Positions 19,729 to 28,385 of a DNA stretch of 64,000 nucleotides are shown here, in pieces (positions within the stretch are counted from its first letter, which is position 1; each line of letters begins with the position of its first letter). Below the pieces are notes generated by a model. The model had not been told where the DNA came from. It was given only the letters and a program-made list of their open reading frames with translations, and searched no databases. The DNA is from LD21 sp963715785 (GTDB lineage Bacteria > Bacteroidota > Bacteroidia > Bacteroidales > VadinHA17): contig OY970276.1 in the NCBI GenBank assembly GCA_963715785.1, positions 868,001 through 932,000 on the forward strand, read 5' to 3'. The translations under genes were made by a program, and so were the position numbers.

Positions 19729-19771
19729 CAGCCATAAACAGTAATTATTAACTATATCCTGTTTATGGCTG
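19729..19771. terminator. Long perfect inverted repeat between permease and kinase
   Basis: A 13-bp perfect stem (arm CAGCCATAAACAG, 19729-19741, and its complement 19759-19771) surrounds a 17-base AT loop. It is flanked by AAAAA upstream but has no clean T-run downstream. It could be a weak terminator, a processing site that sets permease/kinase ratios, or a regulator site. Confidence 0.5.
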
Positions 19772-19814
19772 AATATTCCGGATAACACGTTATTAATATT
19801 AAAAATTTATAAAG

Positions 19815-20841
19815 ATGAAAAGGGTATCGATTGGAATTGATATTGGTGGAACAAATACCGCAATCGGAGTTGTTGACAGTGAAGGTAATGTGCTGTATGA
19901 AAGAAAACCACAGATGCCAACTCCGCAGAAAATGGAAAACCCCGGTATGACTCAGACTGTTTCTGATACAATAGTAGCCAAATATGTCAGCGATCTGACT
20001 AAAGAAATCAAAAATGCCATTGAAATGGTAAAACAGATCAATCCCCAGATAGAAGTTATTGGGTATTGGAATTGGCGCACCAAATGCAAACTATTACACC
20101 GGAACCATTGAATATGCTCCGAATCTCCCATTTGTAGGTGTTGTAAATTTTGCTTCACTGATACATAATAATTTTCCTGAATTTAAATTTGTAAAATTGA
20201 CTAATGATGCCAATGCAGCCGCCCTTGGAGAAATGATCTACGGTGGTGCAAAAGGGATGAAAAATTTTGCAATGATGACTATTGGTACCGGACTGGGAAG
20301 CGGACTGATTGTAAATGGCGATCTGGTTTACGGCGCAGATGGTTTTGCAGGAGAATGCGGACATGTGACTGTGGTACCTGAAGGACGTCTATGCGGTTGT
20401 GGAGGTCATGGCCATCTTGAAGCCTATTGCTCTGCTACAGGCATCAAACGAACTGTTTATGAACTGCTGGCAAAATATAATCCTTCCGATTGCCCTCTTT
20501 CAAATGTCCCTATGAACGAAATGACATCAAAAATTGTTTTTGATGCAGCTGAAAAAGGAGATCATATTGCAAAAGAGGTCTTTGAGATAACGGGAGAAAT
20601 TCTTGGACGTGCTTTAGCCGATACTGTTCACTATCTGAGCCCTGAAGCAATATTTCTTTTCGGAGGTGCAGCAGCAGCAGGTGATTATATTTTTAAACCT
20701 ACAAAAGCCAGTATGGAACGCCACCTTATGCCGGTATTCCGTAATAAGGTTAAAATCCTTCCTTCAGAGTTGAAAGAGAGTTCTGCCGCCATTCTTGGAG
20801 CAAGTGCTCTCGTCTGGAAGGAAATCGAGAAAAACAAATAA
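19815..20841 (+). CDS. ROK-family sugar kinase, glucokinase-like (frameshifted)
   Basis: About 341 residues. The N-terminus has the ATP-binding DIGGTNTAIGVVD. The ROK core has TNDANAAALGEMIYGGAKGMKNF, GTGLGSGLIVNG, and the zinc motif ECGHVTVVPEGRLCGCGGHGHLEAYCS, with the catalytic Asp in the preceding TNDAN. One extra T near 20064 breaks the frame after IEVIG. The product probably phosphorylates the sugar imported by the upstream permease. A specific substrate cannot be told from sequence alone. Confidence 0.85.
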
Positions 20842-20881
20842 GATCAATTCTCATTGCAGAAAAGATTAATTTGAAAAAGAT

Positions 20882-20919
20882 ATCCCCGGTCAATTGGTTT
20901 GACTGGGGATTTTATTTTT
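20882..20919 (+). terminator. Terminator after the ROK kinase
   Basis: The stem is ATCCCCGGTCAA (20882-20893) with TTGACTGGGGAT (20899-20910); one G-T wobble lies inside. A T-rich tail follows (TTTATTTTT). It begins 41 bases after the kinase stop. Confidence 0.75.
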
Positions 20920-20948
20920 GACCTCAGTGCCACTCTGTGTAACAAATA

Positions 20949-21041
20949 GGCTAAGGTAGAGGCAGAGGCTAAGGTTAAGGCTAAGGCTAAGGCTAAGGCT
21001 AAGGTTAAGGCTAAGGTTAAGGCTAAGGTTAAGGCTAAGGT
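20949..21041. repeat. Hexanucleotide tandem repeat (GCTAAG/GTTAAG)
   Basis: About fifteen head-to-tail hexamers, alternating GCTAAG and GTTAAG with a few early variants (GGTAGA, GGCAGA). The reverse strand gives a low-complexity open frame of Leu-Thr-Leu-Ala repeats, which is not a gene. The surrounding 20920-21322 region holds no gene. Confidence 0.8.
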
Positions 21042-21090
21042 CATATTCTAATCCTCAATCTCAACCTCATACTGTTGAAAAAGTCCATTT

Positions 21091-21186
21091 TAACCGCAAA
21101 GCACGCTAAGTAGGCGCAAAGTACGCAAAGTCAAAACATTACTATTCAGCTCTTTGCGTTTTTTGCGTATCCCGAGTACTCGGGAT
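21091..21186. repeat. GCAAAG-type intergenic repeat and 18-bp palindrome
   Basis: Opposed GCAAAG-rich and CTTTGCG-rich arms (21093-21130 and 21151-21168) form an imperfect inverted repeat of the class also seen at 14562-14755 and 31490-31545. Next to it is a perfect 18-bp palindrome, ATCCCGAGTACTCGGGAT (21169-21186). Confidence 0.6.
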
Positions 21187-21322
21187 TGCGACCTCCCCCT
21201 GAGTTGGCCGAAGGTTGTGGTTAGTGAATTTCTACTTTCCGTTACCGTTACAATTAATTACCCATTATAATTCCTGTAGATTTATTAATTTCGTTGCACT
21301 AACTTAGAAATACCTCATTACG

Positions 21323-22031
21323 ATGCAATATTCCAGAATTCTTTTAAAACTCAGTGGCGAATCATTGTCCGGAAACGGAAACCAGGGAATCAGCGATTCC
21401 GTCCTTGAAGAGTATGCAAAACAGATCGTGGAAGTTGTTAATAAAGGTTGCGAAGTAGCTATTGTGATTGGTGGCGGAAATATTTTCCGGGGTCTGAGCG
21501 GCACAGGGATCAGGGTTTGACAGGTTAAAAGGTGATCAGATGGGCATGCTTGCAACGGTTATAAACAGCCTTGCACTCGAAAGTGCCATAATACGTCAGG
21601 GTGGCAGGGCAAAGGTATTTACCGCTATCAGGATGGAACCCGTGGGAGAATTCTATAACAGGGACAGCGTGGTGGCGTCAATGAAAAGCCGGACCGTCTG
21701 CATACTCTCAGGTGGCACAGGTAATCCATTTTTTACCACTGACACAGCCGCAGCTCTGAGGGCAGTTGAAACAGGAGCAGATGTTCTTCTCAAAGGGACA
21801 AGGGTTGACGGAGTATACACTGCCGACCCCGAAAAGGTTCCGGATGCTGAAAAATTTGATGCCATATCATTCGAAGAGGTGATTGCCCGAAGGCTTAAAG
21901 TGATGGATTCCACCGCATTCACCATGTGCCGGGAAAACAATATGCCTATTGTGGTATTCGATATGAATAAGCCCGGAAATCTTGGCAGAGTAATTGAAGG
22001 CTTAAAGATAGGGACTCTTATCAGCAATTGA
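21323..22031 (+). CDS. pyrH: UMP kinase (frameshifted)
   Basis: Phosphorylates UMP to UDP in pyrimidine synthesis; a hexamer of the amino-acid-kinase fold. Landmarks: RILLKLSGESLSG, VIGGGNIFRGLSG, KGDQMGMLATVINSLAL, and GTGNPFFTTDTAAALRAVETGADVLLKGT near the nucleotide site. A single extra G near 21508 (ACAGGGATC) breaks the frame before GFDRLKGDQ. The product is essential, so this is an error and not a lost gene. frr follows 64 bases later. Confidence 0.92.
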
Positions 22032-22039
22032 CCGGCGTA

Positions 22040-22068
22040 TTGATATTCCGCCTATTTTACTATTTTTG
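22040..22068 (+). promoter_or_regulatory. Promoter of frr
   Basis: TTG (22040-22042) and TATTTTTG (22061-22068) are separated by 18 bases, a very good match to the Bacteroidota promoter consensus. The -7 box ends 26 bases before the frr ATG. It starts right after the pyrH stop, so frr has its own promoter. Confidence 0.65.
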
Positions 22069-22094
22069 TTGTACAACACTCTAACCTGAACAAA

Positions 22095-22659
22095 ATGAAC
22101 GAAGAAATTGAACTGATAACCGAAGAGACCAGGGAAAGAATGGAAAAAGCCCTTGAACATCTCGAACATGAACTTGCGCGTCTTCGTGCCGGAAGATCCA
22201 ATCCAGCTCTTCTCGATGGCATTACAGTTGACTATTACGGAGTTAATTCGCCATTGACAGGAGGTTTCAAATATCAATACTCCTGATCCAAAGACAATTC
22301 TTATTCAGCCCTGGGAAAAAAACATGCTGGGAATAATTGAAAAAGCAATTATGGCCGCCAATATCGGACTCACCCCGGTAAATAATGGCGAAGTTATACG
22401 TATAAGTATCCCTCCGCTTACTGAAGAAAGAAGACATCAGCTCGTAAAACAGGTCAGGACCGAGGGCGAAACTGCCAGGATCAGTATCCGCACTGCAAGA
22501 AAATGGGCAAATGATGAGTTGAAGCAATTACTGAAAGATGGCTTGCCTGAAGATCTGGAGAAAGAGGCTGCCGATATCATACAGGAAATGACGCATTCCT
22601 ATAATACAAAGATTGATAAGGTAATGGCAACGAAGGAAAAGGATGTTATGACTGTATAA
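22095..22659 (+). CDS. frr: Ribosome recycling factor (frameshifted)
   Basis: About 187 residues, the normal RRF length. It splits post-termination ribosomes together with EF-G. Landmarks: ELARLRAGRSNPALLDGITVDYYG, SNINTPDPKTILIQPWEKNMLGIIEKAI, RISIPPLTEERRHQLVKQV and TARISIRTARKWANDELK. An extra G near 22261 (ACAGGAGG for ACAGAGG) breaks the frame. The gene is essential, so a sequence error is likely. Confidence 0.93.
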
Positions 22660-22674
22660 TCTTTTACTAGACAA

Positions 22675-23691
22675 TTAAATTTTTACTCCTTTCAGTCCTG
22701 AGGTGCAGTTCCTGCACATATCAATCATGTACCTTCCCGTCAGAATACTTTTTCTGTACATTCTGTATTTTGGACCATTCCATATATCCCGGAAGGAGTC
22801 ATTATTGAGATCCCCCATCACGTATTCTGCATCTTTGTCAAAGCAGCAGGGAACAACTTTGCCGTCCCATGTGATCACAGGATTAAACCAGAGCCTGGCA
22901 CATCTGTCAGGAAAATCACTTTTTATCACGAATCCATCACAGCTCGCCCGGTATCTTCCGAATCTCTTACCGGTTGGAAGCCATGAAGGAATATCGCTAT
23001 CGTTTATTAATTGCATAGACTTCAGATTCAGGGAGGCACCGACCTCTCCGGCTAATTTCTTTACAAGGGGGATCTGATGTTCATTAAACTTATTCACAAG
23101 AAACTGGATTTCAATGATCAATGGTGATTTGTGATTCCGCCTTGCATTTGTAACATTCCACAATCCGTCGGTGACAGTTTTTAAGCTGCCGTTTACCCTG
23201 TACGCAGAATAAGTCTCCTGATCCATCCCATCAACAGAGATTATCAGTTTCTTAAGTCCCGACTGAACAATCCTCTCCGAATTCTCTGCATTCAAAAAAT
23301 GCCCGTTAGTGGATACAACAGCCGGTACTCCTACACTACTTTCAATAAAAGAAAAAAAATGGGGATGCAACATAGGCTCTCCCTGGAAATAGAGGTTAAT
23401 GTTATAAAGAAAAGTGTGCAGTTCAAGCATAATCTTTCTGAACAGCTCAATGTCCATGAATCCACGGCTTCTCGACATTAATCCCGATCCTGATGAACAG
23501 TGAGGACAGTTAAGATTGCAGTAATTTGTAAGCTCCGTATTTATTGAAACCGGCATGCTATTGATATCAGGGTTACCAGTATAGATACTCTTAAGATATG
23601 AGTATCCGGCTGCCAGGAGGTTTACAGGCTTAACAAAGCTTTCAATCATAGATTTTGAAATAGCTGGAAGTAAGATATAAAAAATATCCAA
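22675..23691 (-). CDS. Radical SAM/SPASM-domain protein
   Basis: 338 residues, intact. The radical-SAM cluster motif is CNLNCPHC (residues ~57-64), with NLYFQGEPMLHP and VVSTNGHFL marking the barrel. A C-terminal SPASM-type region binds further Fe-S clusters (VPCCFDKDAEYVMGDLN, then MCRNCTSG). The short C-terminal ending suggests one auxiliary cluster. Members modify peptides or proteins, or act on small molecules; the substrate here cannot be told, and no small precursor-peptide gene is visible nearby. It converges with frr. Confidence 0.8.
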   Translation of the reverse strand: MDIFYILLPAISKSMIESFVKPVNLLAAGYSYLKSIYTGNPDINSMPVSINTELTNYCNLNCPHCSSGSGLMSRSRGFMDIELFRKIMLELHTFLYNINLYFQGEPMLHPHFFSFIESSVGVPAVVSTNGHFLNAENSERIVQSGLKKLIISVDGMDQETYSAYRVNGSLKTVTDGLWNVTNARRNHKSPLIIEIQFLVNKFNEHQIPLVKKLAGEVGASLNLKSMQLINDSDIPSWLPTGKRFGRYRASCDGFVIKSDFPDRCARLWFNPVITWDGKVVPCCFDKDAEYVMGDLNNDSFRDIWNGPKYRMYRKSILTGRYMIDMCRNCTSGLKGVKI

Positions 23692-23886
23692 ACTTTTAAA
23701 GTCAACTGTAAAAGACTATTTTGGCCACTGAAAATCAATTTTTTAAACGGAATGCAGCCTGACATGCATTATATTTTAGTAATGACTATAGGGTAGAATG
23801 GTACCTTAATGGTCTTAGTGGTGAAATGGAAAGAATACAGTATTCAACAAACAAACTCAAATCTTAAACTTAAATAATTAATTGCC

Positions 23887-25191
23887 ATGAAAACTTTTAA
23901 AAACATTCCCTCAATTGCCGTAATCATTCTGCTTGCCACTATGGCTCAGACTGCTTCTGCCGGCAATCTGGCGGGTAACAGGAAAACGACCCAGCAGAAC
24001 CTGGTGACTATCAAAGGTAAGGTTATTGATGCAGAAAGCCGGGCACCGCTTGTATTTGCCACAGTTTCCGTAAAAGAAACCAATGTTGCAATTGTAACTA
24101 ATATCGACGGAGAATTCACGCTTAAAGTTGGTGATCTCTCAACTTCAAAAACTATTGAAGTATCATATGTGGGATATAAAAATAAGGATATTCCAATAAG
24201 CGAACTTAAAGATAACGGGTCAAAAAATATTATCGCTCTTCAATCTGCGCCTATACCAATAAAAGAGGTTGTTGTGAAGCCACTTGACCCTGTCAGCATA
24301 GTAACCAAAGCAATTGAGAACATTCCAAAAAATTACGAGTCGGTTCCAAATCTTATGACCGCGTTCTACAGGGAAACCATCAAAAAGAATCACACTTATG
24401 TGTCGATCGGAGAAGCAGTGGTGGAGATATTCAAGGCTCCCTATGACAATGCTCTGCGTTTCGACGGGGCAAAAATATATAAAGGAAGGAAGGGCACTGA
24501 TGTACAGAAGATGGATACAGTCTTGTTTAAGCTGCAGGGCGGACCAATAAGTGTTCTTGATCTCGACCTTGCTAAAAACAATGAGTCTGTCCTTACCAAA
24601 GAATCCATGTTGAATTACGATTACAGGCTCAGCGGAGTTGTTGAAATAGATAACAAGCCTCATTATGTAATTGATTTCGTTCAGAAGCCATCGGTAGAAA
24701 CACCATTATTCATGGGAAGCCTTTACATTGAGATGGACTCATATGCTATAACTGAAGCCGAATTTGGATTCAATCTTTCAAACAAAGAAGCAGCACAGTC
24801 AATCTTCATCAAGAAAAAACCTCTGGGAATGAAAGTTACACCTGAAATTGCAACTTACAGGACTAAATATCGTGAACAGGGAGGAAAATGGCACTTTGAA
24901 TATTCCAGAGCTGAAGTTAAGTTCAAAGTTGACTGGAATAAAAAACTCTTCAATACTTACTATACAACGATGTCAGAAATCGCTGTAACTGATCGAACTG
25001 ACAAAGATGTTATTAAATTTGCAGGAAAAGATAAGATAAAGTACAGTGATGTATTTTCTGACAAGGTTACGGCATTCACTGATAAAGCATTCTGGGGAGA
25101 CTATAATGTGATTGAACCCGACCAGAGCATTGAATCAGCGATACGGAGACTAAGCAGAAAGGTTAAATTCACCGACATAAAAGACGAATAA
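23887..25191 (+). CDS. Exported carboxypeptidase-like-domain protein, paralog 1
   Basis: 434 residues, intact. A signal peptide ends near ASAGN. A CarboxypepD_reg-like beta-sandwich follows (VTIKGKVIDAESRAPLVFATV..., about residues 40-125), the domain that usually precedes a TonB plug. Instead of a plug or barrel, a ~300-residue domain follows (IPKNYESVPNLMTAFYRET... AFWGDYNVIEPDQSIESAIRRL). The same architecture recurs in the gene at 26754, with matching stretches (FYRE, SMLNYDYR/SMPDYTYR, KLFNT, AKFWG/KAFWG). It is probably periplasmic or on the outer membrane. The sigma gene starts 10 bases downstream. Confidence 0.7.
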   Translation: MKTFKNIPSIAVIILLATMAQTASAGNLAGNRKTTQQNLVTIKGKVIDAESRAPLVFATVSVKETNVAIVTNIDGEFTLKVGDLSTSKTIEVSYVGYKNKDIPISELKDNGSKNIIALQSAPIPIKEVVVKPLDPVSIVTKAIENIPKNYESVPNLMTAFYRETIKKNHTYVSIGEAVVEIFKAPYDNALRFDGAKIYKGRKGTDVQKMDTVLFKLQGGPISVLDLDLAKNNESVLTKESMLNYDYRLSGVVEIDNKPHYVIDFVQKPSVETPLFMGSLYIEMDSYAITEAEFGFNLSNKEAAQSIFIKKKPLGMKVTPEIATYRTKYREQGGKWHFEYSRAEVKFKVDWNKKLFNTYYTTMSEIAVTDRTDKDVIKFAGKDKIKYSDVFSDKVTAFTDKAFWGDYNVIEPDQSIESAIRRLSRKVKFTDIKDE

Positions 25192-25201
25192 GAATAAGCA
25201 A

Positions 25202-25735
25202 ATGATCAGGGACACTGATATAATCGGGAGGATCAGAAACGGCGATGCAGGACAGTTTGAGTCGCTTTTCCGATCCTCCTATGTTTCCCTGGTACGTTAT
25301 GCCAAAACTCTTATAAAAGATCATGATACTGCTGAAGAGATAGTTCAGGATCTGTTTTTCAGAATCTGGCAGGACAGGGAAAAATTAAATATTGAAAGTT
25401 CTTTAAATGGTTATCTCTTCCGGTCTGTTCACAACAGATGCCTGCATTCTATTGAGCACAGCAGGGTTGTGGAGCGGCATGTGGAAGAGATGTCATACCG
25501 GCAGACCGAAAGCCAGGAGAATCCTTCTGACATTCTTAATTATAAAGAGCTGCAGGAAAAAGTAGCCAGGATACTGGAAAAACTTCCTGAGAGATGCGGG
25601 AAGATATTCACAATGAGCAGGTTTGAAGGACTTAAATATTCCGAAATAGCGGAAAAGCTTTCCGTTTCGATAAAGACAGTGGAAGCAAATATGGGCAGGG
25701 CATTAAAGGAATTCAGAAAGGAATTAACACAATAA
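25202..25735 (+). CDS. ECF RNA polymerase sigma-70 factor
   Basis: 177 residues, intact. Region 2 spans about residues 18-85 (LFRSSYVSLVRYAKTLIKDHDTAEEIVQDLFFRIWQ). Region 4 is at 120-172 (ILEKLPERCGKIFTMSRFEGLKYSEIAEKLSVSIKTVEANMGRALKEFR) with the helix-turn-helix. It is the Bacteroidota family-1 type normally coupled to FecR. The next gene is exactly such an anti-sigma factor, 8 bases downstream. Confidence 0.92.
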   Translation: MIRDTDIIGRIRNGDAGQFESLFRSSYVSLVRYAKTLIKDHDTAEEIVQDLFFRIWQDREKLNIESSLNGYLFRSVHNRCLHSIEHSRVVERHVEEMSYRQTESQENPSDILNYKELQEKVARILEKLPERCGKIFTMSRFEGLKYSEIAEKLSVSIKTVEANMGRALKEFRKELTQ

Positions 25736-25743
25736 AGATAGAG

Positions 25744-26739
25744 ATGAAAAAGAAAGATATATTCACTGATAAGGAATGGGAAGAACTTGCCTCCGTTCTT
25801 TCAGATGAAAAAGCTGACAGGACAAATCTTCTCGATCGGTTTATTGAAGGAGATTCAGGTAATTCAGGTAAAAAGTGGAAAGAATTAAAAAATATGAATA
25901 GTCAGGAGAAAATAGATGTTGATAAAGCCTGGAATAACGTACATTCAAGGATGATGGAATATGCTGTTAAAACGAGTCAGAGCCCTGTCAGGATCAGATT
26001 TATCAGAACTGCAGTTTTTAAAATTGCGGCTGTTGCGCTGGTTCTGATAGCTCTCGGTGGAGCTGCAGTTTACATGAATAGCTCAGGATATCTGAGCAAG
26101 CGGATAACAGTCACAGCAGGAGATAATCAAAAGAATTTACTTGTCGCCCTTTCCGACGGAAGCAAGATCTACCTTAACAGGAACTCCGAGTTCAGTTACC
26201 GTAAGAATTTCGGCAAATATGCAAGGAATGTGAAACTAAAAGGAGAAGCGTTCTTCGAAATATCCCCCGATACCAAAAAACCGTTTATCATTGACGCCGG
26301 AAAAGCGAGTATCAGGGTCGTCGGAACATCTTTCAATGTAATTACCAGTAACAGGGAATCTGAAGTTGAAGTTTTTGTAAAAACCGGGAAGGTGCTCCTG
26401 TCTGATAATTCAGGATCACAATCCATTCAGCTCAATCCCGGTTATGTGGGCACTATAAATTCCAAAATTGCTTCAAAAGTACTTAACACTAATCCCAACT
26501 ACCTTTCCTGGAATACCGGATACCTCGATTATAGCGGCCAGAAGCTAAGCGTGGTGTTTAAGGATCTCAAGAGGGTATATAATATGGATATAGTGGCAGA
26601 TGATCCATCCATTCTTGATAATCCATGGCATTCCCCAATTGATAATCTGTCACAGGAAACAATAATACGGCTAATTTGTACTAGCTTTAACCTGAGTTAT
26701 ACAAAAGATGGTAATGTTTACCACCTTTCAAAAAGATAG
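25744..26739 (+). CDS. FecR-family anti-sigma factor
   Basis: 331 residues, intact. The cytoplasmic N-terminus (~90 residues) holds the sigma. One membrane helix follows (VFKIAAVALVLIALGGAAVY, about 98-117). Then comes the periplasmic FecR domain (ITVTAGDNQKNLLVALSDGSKIYLNRNSEFSYRKNF...) and a C-terminal DUF4974/STN-like domain (LSVVFKDLKRVYNMDIVADDP). It normally receives a signal from a TonB receptor with an STN domain. Here the following gene carries an STN domain but no barrel. Confidence 0.9.
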   Translation: MKKKDIFTDKEWEELASVLSDEKADRTNLLDRFIEGDSGNSGKKWKELKNMNSQEKIDVDKAWNNVHSRMMEYAVKTSQSPVRIRFIRTAVFKIAAVALVLIALGGAAVYMNSSGYLSKRITVTAGDNQKNLLVALSDGSKIYLNRNSEFSYRKNFGKYARNVKLKGEAFFEISPDTKKPFIIDAGKASIRVVGTSFNVITSNRESEVEVFVKTGKVLLSDNSGSQSIQLNPGYVGTINSKIASKVLNTNPNYLSWNTGYLDYSGQKLSVVFKDLKRVYNMDIVADDPSILDNPWHSPIDNLSQETIIRLICTSFNLSYTKDGNVYHLSKR

Positions 26740-26753
26740 CTCACCGATGAAAA

Positions 26754-28304
26754 ATGTCATCTCTCAATGGCAATATATATACAAAGTTTGCGGCCATTGC
26801 ATTATTCCTTATACTGATCCTCAAGGGTACAGCGGAGGGTCAGGTAAGCATTCTTGACTCAACCTTCACCTTTAATGCCGGGACCGTTAGAACCGGAAAC
26901 GCACTTGATATAATTACTCAGACAACAGGATACAATTTCAGCTATGACAACCGGCTGATCGATCAGGATAGAAAAACAGATTTTAATTTCAATAAAACAA
27001 AACTCAGTATTATCCTCGATAGCATACTGAAAAATGATTCCCTTATTTACTCTGTTATCGACAGGTATATTATAATCTCACATGCCGAACAACATTCGCT
27101 TATGGCTTCGGATACCATATCCCCGGCAAATATAAAATATATAACAGGCAAAATAATTGATGGGGAGACTTCAGATCCTCTGCCATTTGCTGCTGTCGCC
27201 TTAAAGCACAAAGGGAAAGGGACCGTTACTAATAAAAACGGTGATTTTGGCATGAAAATCACCTCTGAATACATTGATGATACCCTTTCTGTATCATATC
27301 TTGGCTATACCGGCATAGAGATGCCTGTAAGAAAGGCTTTGGGCAACAACCTTATCCTTAAGATGAAAAGGGAATACATTTCCATTCCTGAAATAATAAT
27401 AAAGAATCAGAACCCACAGGAGATAATAAATAAGGCTCTAAAGGCAATTCCCAGGAATTATGGGACTACACCAGTGCTAATGACAGGGTTTTACAGAGAA
27501 GGTGTATTGAAAAAATCCGAGCTTCAAACCTACTCCGAAGCTATTTTGCAGATCTACAAGAGCGCTTATTCACCGACAATTTTCGGTGATCAGATAAAAG
27601 TTTATAAAAGCAGGAAAATTGATAATGTCGAGAGAACCGACACTCTTGCTATACGACTGAAAGCAGGTCTCAGCACATGTCTCGATCTTGACGGCGCTAA
27701 AAACACATTCGATTTTCTTTCACCCGAGTCAATGCCGGATTATACATACAGGATGACCGATATTGTAACATACGACGACGAGTCTGCTTATGCTATCGAC
27801 TTTGAACAGCGTGAAAACGTCGACATCCCTCTCTTCAAGGGTACCATCTATATCAATACAACAGATTACGGGATATTTAATGCGGAATTTGAAGTCAATC
27901 CCAGGTATATCCATAAAATGAAGGACACTTATATCACAACATCATCACGGGGGTTCAACACCTGGCCCACTTCTGTGAAATATTCCGTGAGTTACCGCAA
28001 GATGAATAACCGTTACTTCTTAAATCATGTAAGAGGTGACCTGACATTTTCTTCAAGTCAGAAGAAGAAGCTCTTTAATACGCAGTTTAAGGTATTCTTT
28101 GAATTAGCGATTACAGAAGTGGAATTAAATAATGTTACCCGGTTTGACAGGGAGGAACTGGCGCCCATTCATTCCGTTTTCTCCAGGACTATCAACAGCT
28201 ACGATGCCAAATTCTGGGGTAATCAGGATTTTCTAAGACCTGAAGATAACCTGCTCAGGGCTCTTAAAAATATGAATGTAAACCTTCAGGAATTCACAAA
28301 ATAA
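26754..28304 (+). CDS. Exported STN/carboxypeptidase-like protein, paralog 2
   Basis: 516 residues, intact. After a signal peptide comes an STN-like secretin/TonB short domain (about residues 40-120; GNALDIITQTTGYNFSYDNRLI). It is followed by a CarboxypepD_reg-like domain (ITGKIIDGETSDPLPFAAVALKHKGKGTVTNKNGDFG) and a ~300-residue C-terminal domain homologous to the gene at 23887. There is no TonB plug or beta-barrel. It sits 15 bases after the FecR gene. The STN domain is what FecR proteins usually contact, so this protein may be the signal input for the sigma pair. Confidence 0.72.
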   Translation: MSSLNGNIYTKFAAIALFLILILKGTAEGQVSILDSTFTFNAGTVRTGNALDIITQTTGYNFSYDNRLIDQDRKTDFNFNKTKLSIILDSILKNDSLIYSVIDRYIIISHAEQHSLMASDTISPANIKYITGKIIDGETSDPLPFAAVALKHKGKGTVTNKNGDFGMKITSEYIDDTLSVSYLGYTGIEMPVRKALGNNLILKMKREYISIPEIIIKNQNPQEIINKALKAIPRNYGTTPVLMTGFYREGVLKKSELQTYSEAILQIYKSAYSPTIFGDQIKVYKSRKIDNVERTDTLAIRLKAGLSTCLDLDGAKNTFDFLSPESMPDYTYRMTDIVTYDDESAYAIDFEQRENVDIPLFKGTIYINTTDYGIFNAEFEVNPRYIHKMKDTYITTSSRGFNTWPTSVKYSVSYRKMNNRYFLNHVRGDLTFSSSQKKKLFNTQFKVFFELAITEVELNNVTRFDREELAPIHSVFSRTINSYDAKFWGNQDFLRPEDNLLRALKNMNVNLQEFTK

Positions 28305-28385
28305 CTCTTTCAAAATGATTAACTGCAGGTATTTTTTGTAAGCCCTGGCAGCGGCATGGCAGACCTGGCATGCTATTAATCAGTC

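Noticed and set aside
20844..21044. 66-codon minus-strand ORF of Leu/Thr/Ala repeats
   Set aside because: It is only the reverse translation of the hexamer repeat.
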